This document shows positions 26,444 through 33,742 of a DNA stretch of 64,000 bases, one piece after another (the first letter of the stretch is position 1; each line of letters opens with the position of its first letter). The position numbers and the translations under genes are program-made. This DNA comes from JBDTVS01 sp040007095 (lineage in GTDB: Bacteria; Acidobacteriota; Vicinamibacteria; Vicinamibacterales; CAVVIG01), in contig JBDTVS010000058.1 in NCBI GenBank assembly GCA_040007095.1, forward strand, positions 87,625-151,624, read 5' to 3'. The notes under the pieces are model-generated. The model worked only from the letters and a program-made list of their open reading frames with translations. It did no database searches and was not told the origin of the DNA.

Positions 26444-26655
26444 TCCACCGTGACCGTCTCGCGCTCGGCTTCCGGCGGCACCGCTCGAAGTCCTTCTTCA
26501 CGGCGGTCTTGAAGAACCAAGGCGATGGCGGCTGCGAGGCTCTCGCGCGCCTCCTGCTTCGTCCGCCCTTGGCCGTTAGCCCCGGGAATCTCCGGCGAAT
26601 ACGCGATGTGCCAGTCACCGTCGCGCTCGAACACCGCCGTGAACTCGTTGTGCAT
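26440..26655 (-). CDS. hicB: HicB-type antitoxin
   Basis: A 71-residue antitoxin. FTAVFERDGDWHIAYSPEIPG, GRTKQEARESLAAAIALVL and the acidic tail form the partial RNase-H-like HicB fold. ATG 26655 has a clear GGCGGAG five bases upstream; a longer open frame to 26886 has no family character. HicB precedes and overlaps HicA by 4 bp, the hicBA order. There is no obvious C-terminal HTH or RHH DNA-binding domain at this length. Confidence 0.9.
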   Translation of the reverse strand: MHNEFTAVFERDGDWHIAYSPEIPGANGQGRTKQEARESLAAAIALVLQDRREEGLRAVPPEAERETVTVE

Positions 26656-27051
26656 GGAGTCTCCGCCTCTACGATAACGCGTCGCCAGGTCTCTGTCGAA
26701 CGGGCGTGGCTGGTATGACGGGCTGGGACGAGCGCCAACATCCGGCGCGTTCGCGACCAGGCACGGCATGACGGTGACTATGCCGCTCGTGTTCTGGAGT
26801 CCCGAAAACAGACACGGCACAGCGGGTGGACACCACCAGATACCATAGGCAAATGCGCTTGGACTTCCACACGAGACGGAAGACATGACGGAAGTCCGTC
26901 ATGGAGCCGGTCCATATACCGGCCGACGTCGAAGCCGAGGCGTGGTGCGGTGACGTCATGGTCGAAGCCCCGATTCAATGGAAAATGTGGCGGATGCTAG
27001 TCCCCGGCCCAGCAAGCGAACCTCAGTGGCGAACGAACCGGCTTCGGCCTG
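26656..27051. repeat. Gap holding repeat A, copy 1
   Basis: Bases about 26884-27000 are similar to about 40495-40620. Both copies start at a palindrome or its relic (here CATGACGGA-AG-TCCGTCATG, 26884-26903) and contain a second inverted repeat GCCGGT-N6-ACCGGC. Read on the minus strand the copies share the peptide pattern GFDHDxxAxRLxFDxGRxxDRL, so the repeat may derive from the end of an unidentified gene. No intact gene is visible. Confidence 0.55.
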
Positions 27052-27627
27052 CTACGCTCTGACGTCCATCAACTGCGCAAGTCCGACCTGACACAACTCC
27101 AAGAGGGCTTGTAGCTTCTGGACGATGTAGCTGACTGGATTCGCGATCAGCAGAGCCGTCGACCCGCCGGCAGGGTCGAACGTGACGGTCCAAGGTGCGA
27201 TCAACAGGACGTCAAGATGTCTCAGCTTCTGCGCGGAAACGCCCGCGATGGAGGTCGTCACGTCCCTGGTCCCATCGCGCCTGACCTCGCCGCCGGCGAG
27301 CGGCGTCAGGAACTCCACATAGAACCCAGCATCGTCGCCGCCCAACTGGTAGTGCGTCACCGGAGGACGGTCGTCGCCGAGGAACTCCTCGATGAAGCCT
27401 CGGGCCAGAAGGCGTTCCCGCAGATTCGCTTCGTCGATTCGCATCCCGGGCGGAATGGCCACGTCAGTGTCGCGCGTCATCAGCGGCGCATAGGGAACCG
27501 CCTGTGCGAGCGGGTGATTTCGGAACAGACGGTGCGCCCACCCGCCCACGATGACGACCTGGTCAAGATAAGGACCGATCGCATCGGCGAGCCGCACGAA
27601 ATTGTCATCGTCGCGTTCGGCCGTCAT
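27052..27627 (-). CDS. AbiEii-like nucleotidyltransferase (probable toxin)
   Basis: A 191-residue nucleotidyltransferase-fold protein. DQVVIVGGWAHRLFRN supplies the GG helix-start motif. LMTRDTDVAIP provides the DxD metal-binding pair of the AbiEii/MNT fold. A downstream NPVSYIVQKLQALLEL carries the conserved Lys helix. AbiEii toxins transfer nucleotides to RNA. Canonical AbiEii is about 270-310 residues, so this is a compact relative. The ATG overlaps the upstream AbiEi-like gene by 4 bp, the classic type IV toxin-antitoxin order. Enzymatic activity is inferred. Confidence 0.75.
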   Translation of the reverse strand: MTAERDDDNFVRLADAIGPYLDQVVIVGGWAHRLFRNHPLAQAVPYAPLMTRDTDVAIPPGMRIDEANLRERLLARGFIEEFLGDDRPPVTHYQLGGDDAGFYVEFLTPLAGGEVRRDGTRDVTTSIAGVSAQKLRHLDVLLIAPWTVTFDPAGGSTALLIANPVSYIVQKLQALLELCQVGLAQLMDVRA

Positions 27628-28835
27628 CGCCGCGCCTTGTCGAGCAATGGTCGGAGCACGCGTCGGTAGATCAGGTCGGCTTGTTGAGGGCCGCGGGACG
27701 GGAAGCCGCTCGCATCAAGCCAGACCTGTATGACGTCTGACGCCGGAACACCCTCACGGATTACGGCCCCTCGGAACACGGATTCCCTTGCTGCCGGGAC
27801 TCTGACACAGAGATCAGGAGAAGCACCGGGGGCGTCGAGGGAAAGGCCAAGGCGTTCGAGGACGCGAGGCTCAAGGCGTTCAAGGTAGACCAGAGGCACC
27901 ACACCATGGACGTGCCCGAGACCGAGCGCGTCGGCCGCTGCGAAGAGACCAAGGCAAAGGCGCGGCGGCTGCACTTCAGCGCGACGCGGTCGAGACGACG
28001 GGGCGGCAGCTTCAGGGGCCTGGGCACGCAAGGCGTCGTGGAGTTGACGTACCGGATCTCCTCGGAGAATCCAACGCATTGGCACGTCGCGTGACGGCCG
28101 TACAGTCTCCACCTGCCAACGCCGAAGCAGTTCTTCGACTCGCACGAGGCTCAGGACAGAACTCGATTCGTCGAGAAAGCCCTCTATCCGGAGCTGCCGC
28201 ACGAACCGGAAAGCGCTCATCACGGAGACGTTCGACGCGGCGGCGATCTGCGGTGCGTTGCGATACTCGGCGCGGGGCGCATTCAAAAGGTCGGACGCAA
28301 TCCTCGGGGCCAGAAGGACCTTGAGCATCCACTGATTCAGGTCGGAGAACAGATGCGAGACCGCGGCTTCCGGGACACGAACCCGCAAGCGCTGCTGCGC
28401 TCGTCCTCGAGGCGCGTTCATCGACGGGGCGAGCCCTGGCCCGCGAAACCATTGAAATCCTTCCATGTCGACGAGGCCAACGGAGGCATTCGGCGCGTAC
28501 TTCTGCGCGAACCGATCCAGGTCGCGAACAAGCACCTCGCTGACGCTCCTGGCGCCAACAATGGCAAGGGGAGCCAGCGGTTCCTGGCTGCGTTCAGCGA
28601 AGGCTCGGGCCTGCAAAATGGCCTGAGCGAGGAGGGGCAGCAGACGGTCCCGGCGTCCTTCGGGGGCGCTCTTCACCTCGACGACGTACGAGTGCTCACC
28701 GCGCTGGACCAGCAGATCGGCTCGGAAGTCACCAACTGAGGGTTGCCGACGGACCTTCCAGCCGGCGCGCCGAAACAGGTCGACAACGCGCTGCTGGAGC
28801 GCTTCACCACGGGATCCGCTCTTTTCGAGGGCCAT
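27624..28835 (-). CDS. AbiEi-like regulator with N-terminal PD-(D/E)XK-like domain
   Basis: A 403-residue protein with an uncommon layout. Residues about 5-125 look like a restriction-endonuclease-fold domain: QQRVVDLFRRAGWKVRRQ, then GDFRADLLVQRG and YVVEVKSAP, giving D-(x)n-ExK. Residues about 190-255 read as a winged helix (APQIAAASNVSVMSAFRFVRQLRIEGFL). The rest (RWILRGDPVRQLHDALRAQ to the C-terminus) resembles the AbiEi antitoxin/regulator body with a VHGVVPLVYLERL strand. It is coupled by 4 bp to the nucleotidyltransferase gene. Palindromes just upstream (28845-28891) fit autoregulation. The nuclease-like domain may be inactive or structural. Confidence 0.72.
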   Translation of the reverse strand: MALEKSGSRGEALQQRVVDLFRRAGWKVRRQPSVGDFRADLLVQRGEHSYVVEVKSAPEGRRDRLLPLLAQAILQARAFAERSQEPLAPLAIVGARSVSEVLVRDLDRFAQKYAPNASVGLVDMEGFQWFRGPGLAPSMNAPRGRAQQRLRVRVPEAAVSHLFSDLNQWMLKVLLAPRIASDLLNAPRAEYRNAPQIAAASNVSVMSAFRFVRQLRIEGFLDESSSVLSLVRVEELLRRWQVETVRPSRDVPMRWILRGDPVRQLHDALRAQAPEAAAPSSRPRRAEVQPPRLCLGLFAAADALGLGHVHGVVPLVYLERLEPRVLERLGLSLDAPGASPDLCVRVPAARESVFRGAVIREGVPASDVIQVWLDASGFPSRGPQQADLIYRRVLRPLLDKARR

Positions 28836-28844
28836 GAGATGTTC

Positions 28845-28891
28845 ACATGGTCATGGCAGATATCATGACCACGTTAATTAACATGGCCATG
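28845..28891. promoter_or_regulatory. Palindromic operator candidates upstream of the AbiEi-like gene
   Basis: TGGTCATG (28848-28855) is matched by CATGACCA (28864-28871) with an 8-bp spacer. CATGGCCATG at 28882-28891 is a perfect palindrome. ACATGGYCATG occurs twice as direct repeats 36 bp apart. GTTAATTAAC between them is also palindromic. The cluster begins 10 bp from the start codon, where AbiEi-type regulators bind. Confidence 0.6.
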
Positions 28892-29100
28892 ATAGATTGC
28901 CTACTTGGTCCCGGTCAATCCGGACGTGATCCCAGTCGCGAGGATGTGGCCCGGCAGGACGCGGTGAGCTGGCGTCACGATCACGCGGAAGGCGCCCGGC
29001 TGTGGCGCCTGGCGGCGGCGTATGGTTCTCCAGAGTGAACGCGTTGTTGGGCTGACAGCGAAGAGACGATTGCGTAAACGACGATGGTAGAATTCCGAAT

Positions 29101-29280
29101 ATGGAAACGACCGAGAAGCAGCGCGCCCTCGAGGCCCTCAAGACCTTGCCCGACGAGGCAACGATCGAGGACGCGATCGAGCGGCTGCGCTTCGTAGCCA
29201 AGATCGAGGAGGGTCTTCGGCAATCCGACGCGGGACAACTGGTGTCTCATGACGAGGTTAAGCAACAGTTCTTGCCGTGA
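29101..29280 (+). CDS. Small antitoxin of a RelE/ParE module
   Basis: A 59-residue acidic helical protein starting METTEKQRALEALKTLPDEA and continuing IEDAIERLRFVAKIEEGLRQ. It has the look of antitoxins that sit directly before RelE/ParE toxins: a short N-terminal dimerisation part and an amphipathic C-terminal helix. Its stop TGA overlaps the toxin GTG by 4 bp. No HTH or RHH signature is clear. Confidence 0.72.
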   Translation: METTEKQRALEALKTLPDEATIEDAIERLRFVAKIEEGLRQSDAGQLVSHDEVKQQFLP

Positions 29281-29570
29281 GAATTGTTCTCTGGACCGAG
29301 CAAGCGCGCTCCGATCTCGCCGCTATTCGAGCTTTTATCGGTCAGGACTCCCATCACTACGCCTCGATCGTGATCGCCCAGCTGATTGCGGCAACCGAGC
29401 GGCTGATCACGTTTCCCGAGTCCGGTCGAGCAGTTCCCGGATTCGAAAATCCACTCGTTCGGGAGATCGTTCGTTCACCGTATCGGATTGTCTATCGGCT
29501 CGTGGGTACAGAGCAGATTCACGTCCTCGCCGTGCATCACGGATCCCGGAACTTCCCTTCGGATCTCTGA
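29277..29570 (+). CDS. RelE/ParE-family toxin
   Basis: A 97-residue toxin. IVLWTEQARSDLAAIRAFIG is the usual RelE/ParE first strand and helices. FPESGRAVPGFENPLVREIV and SPYRIVYRLVGTEQIHVLAVHHGSR give the core strands with conserved Arg and the terminal H-x-x-R. GTG 29277 overlaps the antitoxin stop, so the pair is coupled. Whether it acts on mRNA at the ribosome (RelE) or on gyrase (ParE) cannot be told from sequence. Confidence 0.88.
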   Translation: MRIVLWTEQARSDLAAIRAFIGQDSHHYASIVIAQLIAATERLITFPESGRAVPGFENPLVREIVRSPYRIVYRLVGTEQIHVLAVHHGSRNFPSDL

Positions 29571-29606
29571 TGGGCGGCCCAAGTCGTAAGGATGGGCCCG
29601 GCAGAA

Positions 29607-31274
29607 CTACAACGGCTTCTTCGGTCGACGCTGTCCCGTTATTGAAGCCGGTTTCTTGGCAGTGCCCCAATGTGCCAGAAACTGCGTGATGAAGGCGTGC
29701 TCGTCCTGCGCGCCGACCGCGAGCGGGGCGAGCGCGAGCGCGACGACGAGAGCGGTGTGATAGCCCAACGACCGCGAGGACACAGCACGCAGGTAGGCCG
29801 GATGTGCGTCGTTGATCCAGATCGTGCTGTCGACCAGCCGGCCCAATTCGCGATCATCAGGCCGCGACTCGAACTGCATCAACAGACCGTAGCGCGCGGG
29901 CCGTCGCCGTCCTGCCACGGTGTGGAGCGGGTCTGCGGCGGCGTCCGCGTGGCCGTCCGACGGCCCAGCGCCCGTCGCTTCATGCGCAGCCGGCGGCTGA
30001 TCTTCACCAGGCGGATCCGCCAACGACGTGGTGCCGGGCGGCTCTGGCGGTGGCGTTGAAGCCCCTTCTGGTGGTTCAGCCGATCCGCTCGCAGCGGCTG
30101 GCGACGAGGGCGCGCCGCCGATGGATTCATGCTCGACCGCTGAGTCGGTGAATAGTGGCGCGGGGACGCGTTCCTTCCCGCGACCGGGCATCGGCAGGCG
30201 CTTCTGGCCTCCACCGCGGCGATCGACCAGGGACCGCAACAGCGGAAAGTCGTCGGCAAGATCCTCCAACACGCGTTCCAGATCTCGCTCCAGGCGGACC
30301 AACCGCGGTCGGTCCCGGGTGTTGCGCTCATCACCCCACGCCAGCAACTGGCCGGAGACCACCTCCTGAATCGCCTTCCGGTGGGCCAGATACGACGCTC
30401 CACGCGCGCCGCTGCGGATGAAATCGTTCTTGCTGAGCGTGAGGCACGCGGCCAAATCCGGCGCTTCGATCAACCCGCCGACGTGCGCCTGGGCGGCAGG
30501 CGTGAGCCCGAGCCAATCCCATCCACGCCTGATCACTTTGCCCAAAGTGCTGATGGCGATGCCCTCATGGTCGGCCGGCGCGAACGGATGGCGTTCGATA
30601 AAACCGATGACCGAGGGGGCGCGTCTGCGTCCGAGTCTGATCGAGATTGGCACGCGCTCGGCACGCGGGACGGCGACGCGGGTCAGCGGCCGTCCGTCGA
30701 CCTCGAACCGAATCGCATTCGGATAGATCCGCCGCAGCAGATCGTCGAACGCGGGATCGAGCAGTGGCTCGAAGTGGCGGCGAATGGTCTCCTCGAGATA
30801 GCCGGCGTCGAGCAATGGGGACAGCTGGTTCGTCAACGTCAATCGCACCGCCGTGCCACGGGACGAAGTCAGTCCTGGTGGCGGAATCCACTTCCACGGC
30901 GCACGATGACGTGAGGCCAGGTGCCACCTGGTGGCGACATGGGTGGCGCCGCGCCTGGTTTCAGTGACGACCTCGCGCGACACCAGGAGTCCCAGCTTGA
31001 TGCCGACGCCGGCAAAGCCGATGCCCTCTCCCCGGATCTTCGTGCTCGCCGCCACGTCGTGATACCTGGCCAGATCCCGACGCTGCATCCCACGGCCATC
31101 GTCCAGGATCGTCAGCGTCGCGTCAGGCGGATTGGTCAGCAGTTGAATCCGTGTCGCCCGCGAGTCGAGCGCGTTGGCGACGACTTCGGTCAGAATCGTC
31201 TCCTCGGGTTCGCCGGTATACGCGTCGCGCAGGTCCTCGAGGAGGTGTTGGAGGTCAACTCGGGTTTCACCCAC
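29607..31274 (-). CDS. GHKL (Hsp90/MORC-like) ATPase
   Basis: A 555-residue protein. The Bergerat ATP-binding fold has EVVANALDSRA (N box), TILDDGRGM (G1), and GEGIGFAGVGIKLGLLVS (G2/lid) within the first 115 residues. A transducer-like domain follows to about 330 (IAISTLGKVIRRGWDWLGL). A Pro/Ser/Glu-rich linker (about 375-450) connects to a small C-terminal region with a hydrophobic stretch ALVVALALAPLAVGA. Stand-alone ATPases of this type are found near defence genes. The toxin-antitoxin pair and AbiE-like genes nearby fit that, but function is unproven. A fragment of a paralogue lies at 32586-32658. Confidence 0.78.
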   Translation of the reverse strand: MGETRVDLQHLLEDLRDAYTGEPEETILTEVVANALDSRATRIQLLTNPPDATLTILDDGRGMQRRDLARYHDVAASTKIRGEGIGFAGVGIKLGLLVSREVVTETRRGATHVATRWHLASRHRAPWKWIPPPGLTSSRGTAVRLTLTNQLSPLLDAGYLEETIRRHFEPLLDPAFDDLLRRIYPNAIRFEVDGRPLTRVAVPRAERVPISIRLGRRRAPSVIGFIERHPFAPADHEGIAISTLGKVIRRGWDWLGLTPAAQAHVGGLIEAPDLAACLTLSKNDFIRSGARGASYLAHRKAIQEVVSGQLLAWGDERNTRDRPRLVRLERDLERVLEDLADDFPLLRSLVDRRGGGQKRLPMPGRGKERVPAPLFTDSAVEHESIGGAPSSPAAASGSAEPPEGASTPPPEPPGTTSLADPPGEDQPPAAHEATGAGPSDGHADAAADPLHTVAGRRRPARYGLLMQFESRPDDRELGRLVDSTIWINDAHPAYLRAVSSRSLGYHTALVVALALAPLAVGAQDEHAFITQFLAHWGTAKKPASITGQRRPKKPL

Positions 31275-31455
31275 AGGGCGATCTTATCGCGTCGAAACGC
31301 TGGCAGCCGGCTACGCCTCTCGGCCGGGACGCTGCCGGACCAAAAGTGGCGTCCGAGACCGTGTAATCGTTCCGTGGTTACAAGCAACTCCTCGCCGATT
31401 TCTGGGCGGATGTTGATCCGTGGAGACAGTAACGACGTGAAAACTGTGACTAGAA

Positions 31456-31611
31456 ATGGCCCAAAGAGACGCCGTCACCCGCCGAGCGCTCGAGGCGTTA
31501 CGAGGCAAGAAGCACGGCGCCCGGATCAGCTTTGCTACGCTTGAACTGCTCTGGAAGGTGCTCACGGCGAAGCGGTGGGATCTGCTGAAGGCCGTGGTAG
31601 GCCAAGGACCG
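31456..31611 (+). pseudogene. N-terminal remnant of an HVO_A0114-type HTH regulator
   Basis: The first 52 codons read like the start of COG4190/HVO_A0114 DNA-binding proteins, including ISFATLELLWKVLTAKRWDL and LKAVVGQGP, where the HTH normally follows (SIREAARRVGRDVK in relatives). Here the frame loses all resemblance at that point, so the HTH is missing. It then reads on into the downstream parD frame by chance. Complete members are about 110 residues and are often the antitoxin of a two-gene pair. Confidence 0.6.
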
Positions 31612-31783
31612 CGCTTGGCGCGATCCCAGGGGGCTTCGGCCTTGACGCCGACCGCGCGCAGGGCGTCGTATGCGCTTGCCGCGGGCGGCCAACCGAGTTG
31701 GCTCCGACTGACCATCCATTGGCCCAAGATCCAGTGGCGAATCCAGTGGCCAGTGGCGAAGTGTGTGGCCAGTGACGAACGTG

Positions 31784-31812
31784 TTGACAGGCACGTCCTG
31801 AACATCTACCGT
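31784..31812 (+). promoter_or_regulatory. Candidate sigma70 promoter of parDE
   Basis: TTGACA at 31784-31789 is a perfect -35 box; TACCGT at 31807-31812 is a weak -10 with 17-bp spacing. The start codon follows at 31819, so the leader would be very short or absent. Confidence 0.4.
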
Positions 31813-31818
31813 GACCAT

Positions 31819-32124
31819 ATGAACGTTGATCTGACGCCGGACCAGCAGGCAATGGTGAAACGGGCCATCGAAAGTGGCCGGTTCAGCCACGAGGAAGAGG
31901 CCGTACAGGAAGCGCTGGCGCTTTGGGAAGAGCGTGAGCGCAGACGGCTGGAGATCCTGGCGTCGCTCGACGAAGCAGAAGCGTCGCTCGCGCGTGGCGA
32001 GGGCCGACCGATCACGGAAGAATCCATGAGGACACTCGCCGAGGACGTCAAGCAGCGCGGGCGCGCGCGCCTGCGGAACGCAATGCGTCACACTGATGGC
32101 CTTCCACGTCGCACCGCAGGCTGA
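31819..32124 (+). CDS. parD: ParD-type antitoxin
   Basis: A 101-residue antitoxin with a ribbon-helix-helix N-terminus: MNVDLTPDQQAMVKRAIESG then RFSHEEEAVQEALALWEER, the ParD/CopG pattern. A long acidic C-terminal helix (ILASLDEAEASLARGEGRPI) wraps the toxin. ATG 31819 is chosen because the RHH starts there; the frame is open further upstream through an unrelated remnant. It overlaps parE by 29 bp. Confidence 0.88.
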   Translation: MNVDLTPDQQAMVKRAIESGRFSHEEEAVQEALALWEERERRRLEILASLDEAEASLARGEGRPITEESMRTLAEDVKQRGRARLRNAMRHTDGLPRRTAG

Positions 32125-32395
32125 ATCCGACCTGGACGAGATCTGGTACTTCCTCGCAACCCAAAGCAGCAACATCGACGTCGCTGACCGCGTGATCGAC
32201 TTGATCACCGCGCGCTTCGCGCTGCTCGCGCGCCAGCCTTACATGGGCCGCCGCCGTGACGAAGATTTGCGACCAGTTGTACGCAGCTTCGTGGTCGGCG
32301 ACTACGTGATCGCGTACGGGGTTGACGGTGAGAATGTCCTGATCCTGCGCGTGCTGCGCGGGAGCCGTGACATCGAGGCGCTGTTCCGCGATTAG
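32096..32395 (+). CDS. parE: ParE-family toxin
   Basis: A 99-residue RelE/ParE-fold toxin. FHVAPQAESDLDEIWYFLAT opens the fold. FALLARQPYMGRRRDEDLRP and VVGDYVIAYGVDGENVLILRVLRGSRDI complete it, with the conserved Arg-Gly-Arg-Asp close to the C-terminus as in ParE proteins that inhibit gyrase. Overlap with parD by 29 bp implies coupled translation. Confidence 0.9.
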   Translation: MAFHVAPQAESDLDEIWYFLATQSSNIDVADRVIDLITARFALLARQPYMGRRRDEDLRPVVRSFVVGDYVIAYGVDGENVLILRVLRGSRDIEALFRD

Positions 32396-32886
32396 CTCCG
32401 CGTCTGCACCGCGATCACGCGAGGCGCTCGACGACGTCCTGGACGCAGGTCTGCCACCGTGCACGCCCGTGTGCTGACCAGCAGGTAGCCAGCGATCCTG
32501 CCCTCGACCCTACACACGATCTGCGCAGCGTGTGAAAGATCAAACGGGCACCGCAACGGCCCATCGCAACGCATCAGGATGGCTGCCTGATCACTTTGCC
32601 CAAGGTGCTGATGGCGATGCCCTCCTGGTCGGCCGACGCGAACGGATGGCGTTCGACCCGGGGCACCAGGGCTCAGCGGTCCGGGTGACGCGCGTCCGCG
32701 ATCGACCGGAACTTCCAACGATGCCAGAAAATGTCGACGACTGCCTGCGTCATGCTCCCCTCGGCTCGCTTCATGCATTGACTCCGAGATGATGAGACCC
32801 CGTGCACACGTGCTCACCACACGCGTCCTCACTTGTACGCCCTCACTTGTACAATGTCGCTGACGGACTGACGGAGGGAGACGGCC
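32396..32886. other. Gap made of shuffled fragments
   Basis: No intact gene. Bases 32586-32658 are a near copy of 30528-30598 inside the GHKL ATPase gene. They translate on the minus strand as VERHPFASADQEGIAISTLG, where the intact gene has IERHPFAPADHEGIAISTLG. Bases 32672-32717 are repeat B, identical over 46 bp to 40874-40919. On the minus strand repeat B ends a tiny frame (32674-32775) with WKFRSIADARHPDR and a stop. The mosaic points to deletion and recombination in a region once holding a second ATPase gene. Confidence 0.65.
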
Positions 32887-33669
32887 ATGATTAACAACAA
32901 GATGATCGTTCTGTTCGCGAGCGGCGCTCTACTCGCATCTTCTTCCACCGTGGCAGCCCAACGGTGGGGATCCGAACGCTCGCCCCGGGATGGAGCCTGC
33001 TTTTACAAAGACACGGACTATAGTGGGCAGTACTTCTGCGTCGGGTCCGGCGAGGAGATTGCCTCTTTGCCTGGCGGCCTGAACGACGGCATCTCCTCGA
33101 TCAAGATCTTCGGCAGAGCGGAGGTCACGGTCTTCAAGGACTTCCGGTACGAAGGCTCCTCGACGCGATTCGATTACGACGTCCGAGACCTCCGAAACGA
33201 GGGCTGGAACGACCTGGTTTCTTCCATTCGTGTACGCAACCCTGGTTTTGGCGGCTCTCGGAATGACGATCGCGGTCGGAATGACGATCGCGGTCGCGGC
33301 GGTGCCGCTCGACGCGGTGGCCAACAGAATCCCGACCTCATCGTCAGTCGAGCGTACCAGGACGTCCTTGGCCGGGAGCCCGATCCCGCCGGGCTACGCC
33401 TCTACCGCAGCCGCATCGTCGATGACGGCTGGAGCGAAGCGCAGATACGGGACACGCTGCGCAACAGCCCGGAGTACCGGGAGAAGCAGACGATGACGAT
33501 GCCGCGCGCGGAGGACATCGTCCGCCGCGCGTATCTCTCGGTGCTCAAAAGGGAGCCGGACGCAGGCAGCCGCGGTTACGTGAACGACGTCCTTCGCAAC
33601 CACTGGACACAGCAGGACGTGGAACGCGAGCTCCGAAACAGCGCCGAATACCGCAATCGCAATCGATGA
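32887..33669 (+). CDS. Secreted crystallin-fold / DUF4214 protein
   Basis: A 260-residue exported protein. Residues 1-24 form a signal peptide ending VAAQ. Residues about 35-118 read as a beta/gamma-crystallin-like (I36 inhibitor-like) domain: GACFYKDTDYSGQYFCVG and VTVFKDFRYEGSSTRF. A basic linker holds a tandem NDDRGR repeat. Two DUF4214-like helical modules follow: VSRAYQDVLGREPDPAGLRLY and VRRAYLSVLKREPDAGSRGY. Both domain types are frequent in secreted proteins of soil bacteria. The role is unknown; envelope or matrix binding is possible. Confidence 0.8.
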   Translation: MINNKMIVLFASGALLASSSTVAAQRWGSERSPRDGACFYKDTDYSGQYFCVGSGEEIASLPGGLNDGISSIKIFGRAEVTVFKDFRYEGSSTRFDYDVRDLRNEGWNDLVSSIRVRNPGFGGSRNDDRGRNDDRGRGGAARRGGQQNPDLIVSRAYQDVLGREPDPAGLRLYRSRIVDDGWSEAQIRDTLRNSPEYREKQTMTMPRAEDIVRRAYLSVLKREPDAGSRGYVNDVLRNHWTQQDVERELRNSAEYRNRNR

Positions 33670-33687
33670 AGCGGCGCCCGACGCTAA

Positions 33688-33742
33688 GGACCCGTCGACA
33701 AATAAAGATGCCATCTGGACACCTTTATTTATCGACGGGTCC
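33688..33742. terminator. Long hairpin between convergent genes
   Basis: 20-bp arms (33688-33707 and 33723-33742) match at 19 of 20 positions around a 15-nt loop. The arms combine GGACCCGTCGA with AT-rich AAATAAAG. It fills the gap between two converging genes, and its last base is the first base of the minus-strand stop codon. A bidirectional terminator is likely; a dispersed REP-type unit is an alternative. There is no U run. Confidence 0.6.

Noticed and set aside
28960..28990. GGCGCC inverted repeat as a terminator
   Set aside because: The stem is only 6 bp without a T run, and it lies in front of genes rather than after them.
31612..31770. Possible small minus-strand gene (AYDALRAVGVKAEAPWDRAK)
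   Set aside because: The string looks protein-like, but there is no start, stop or family to support a gene; it may be a fossil.
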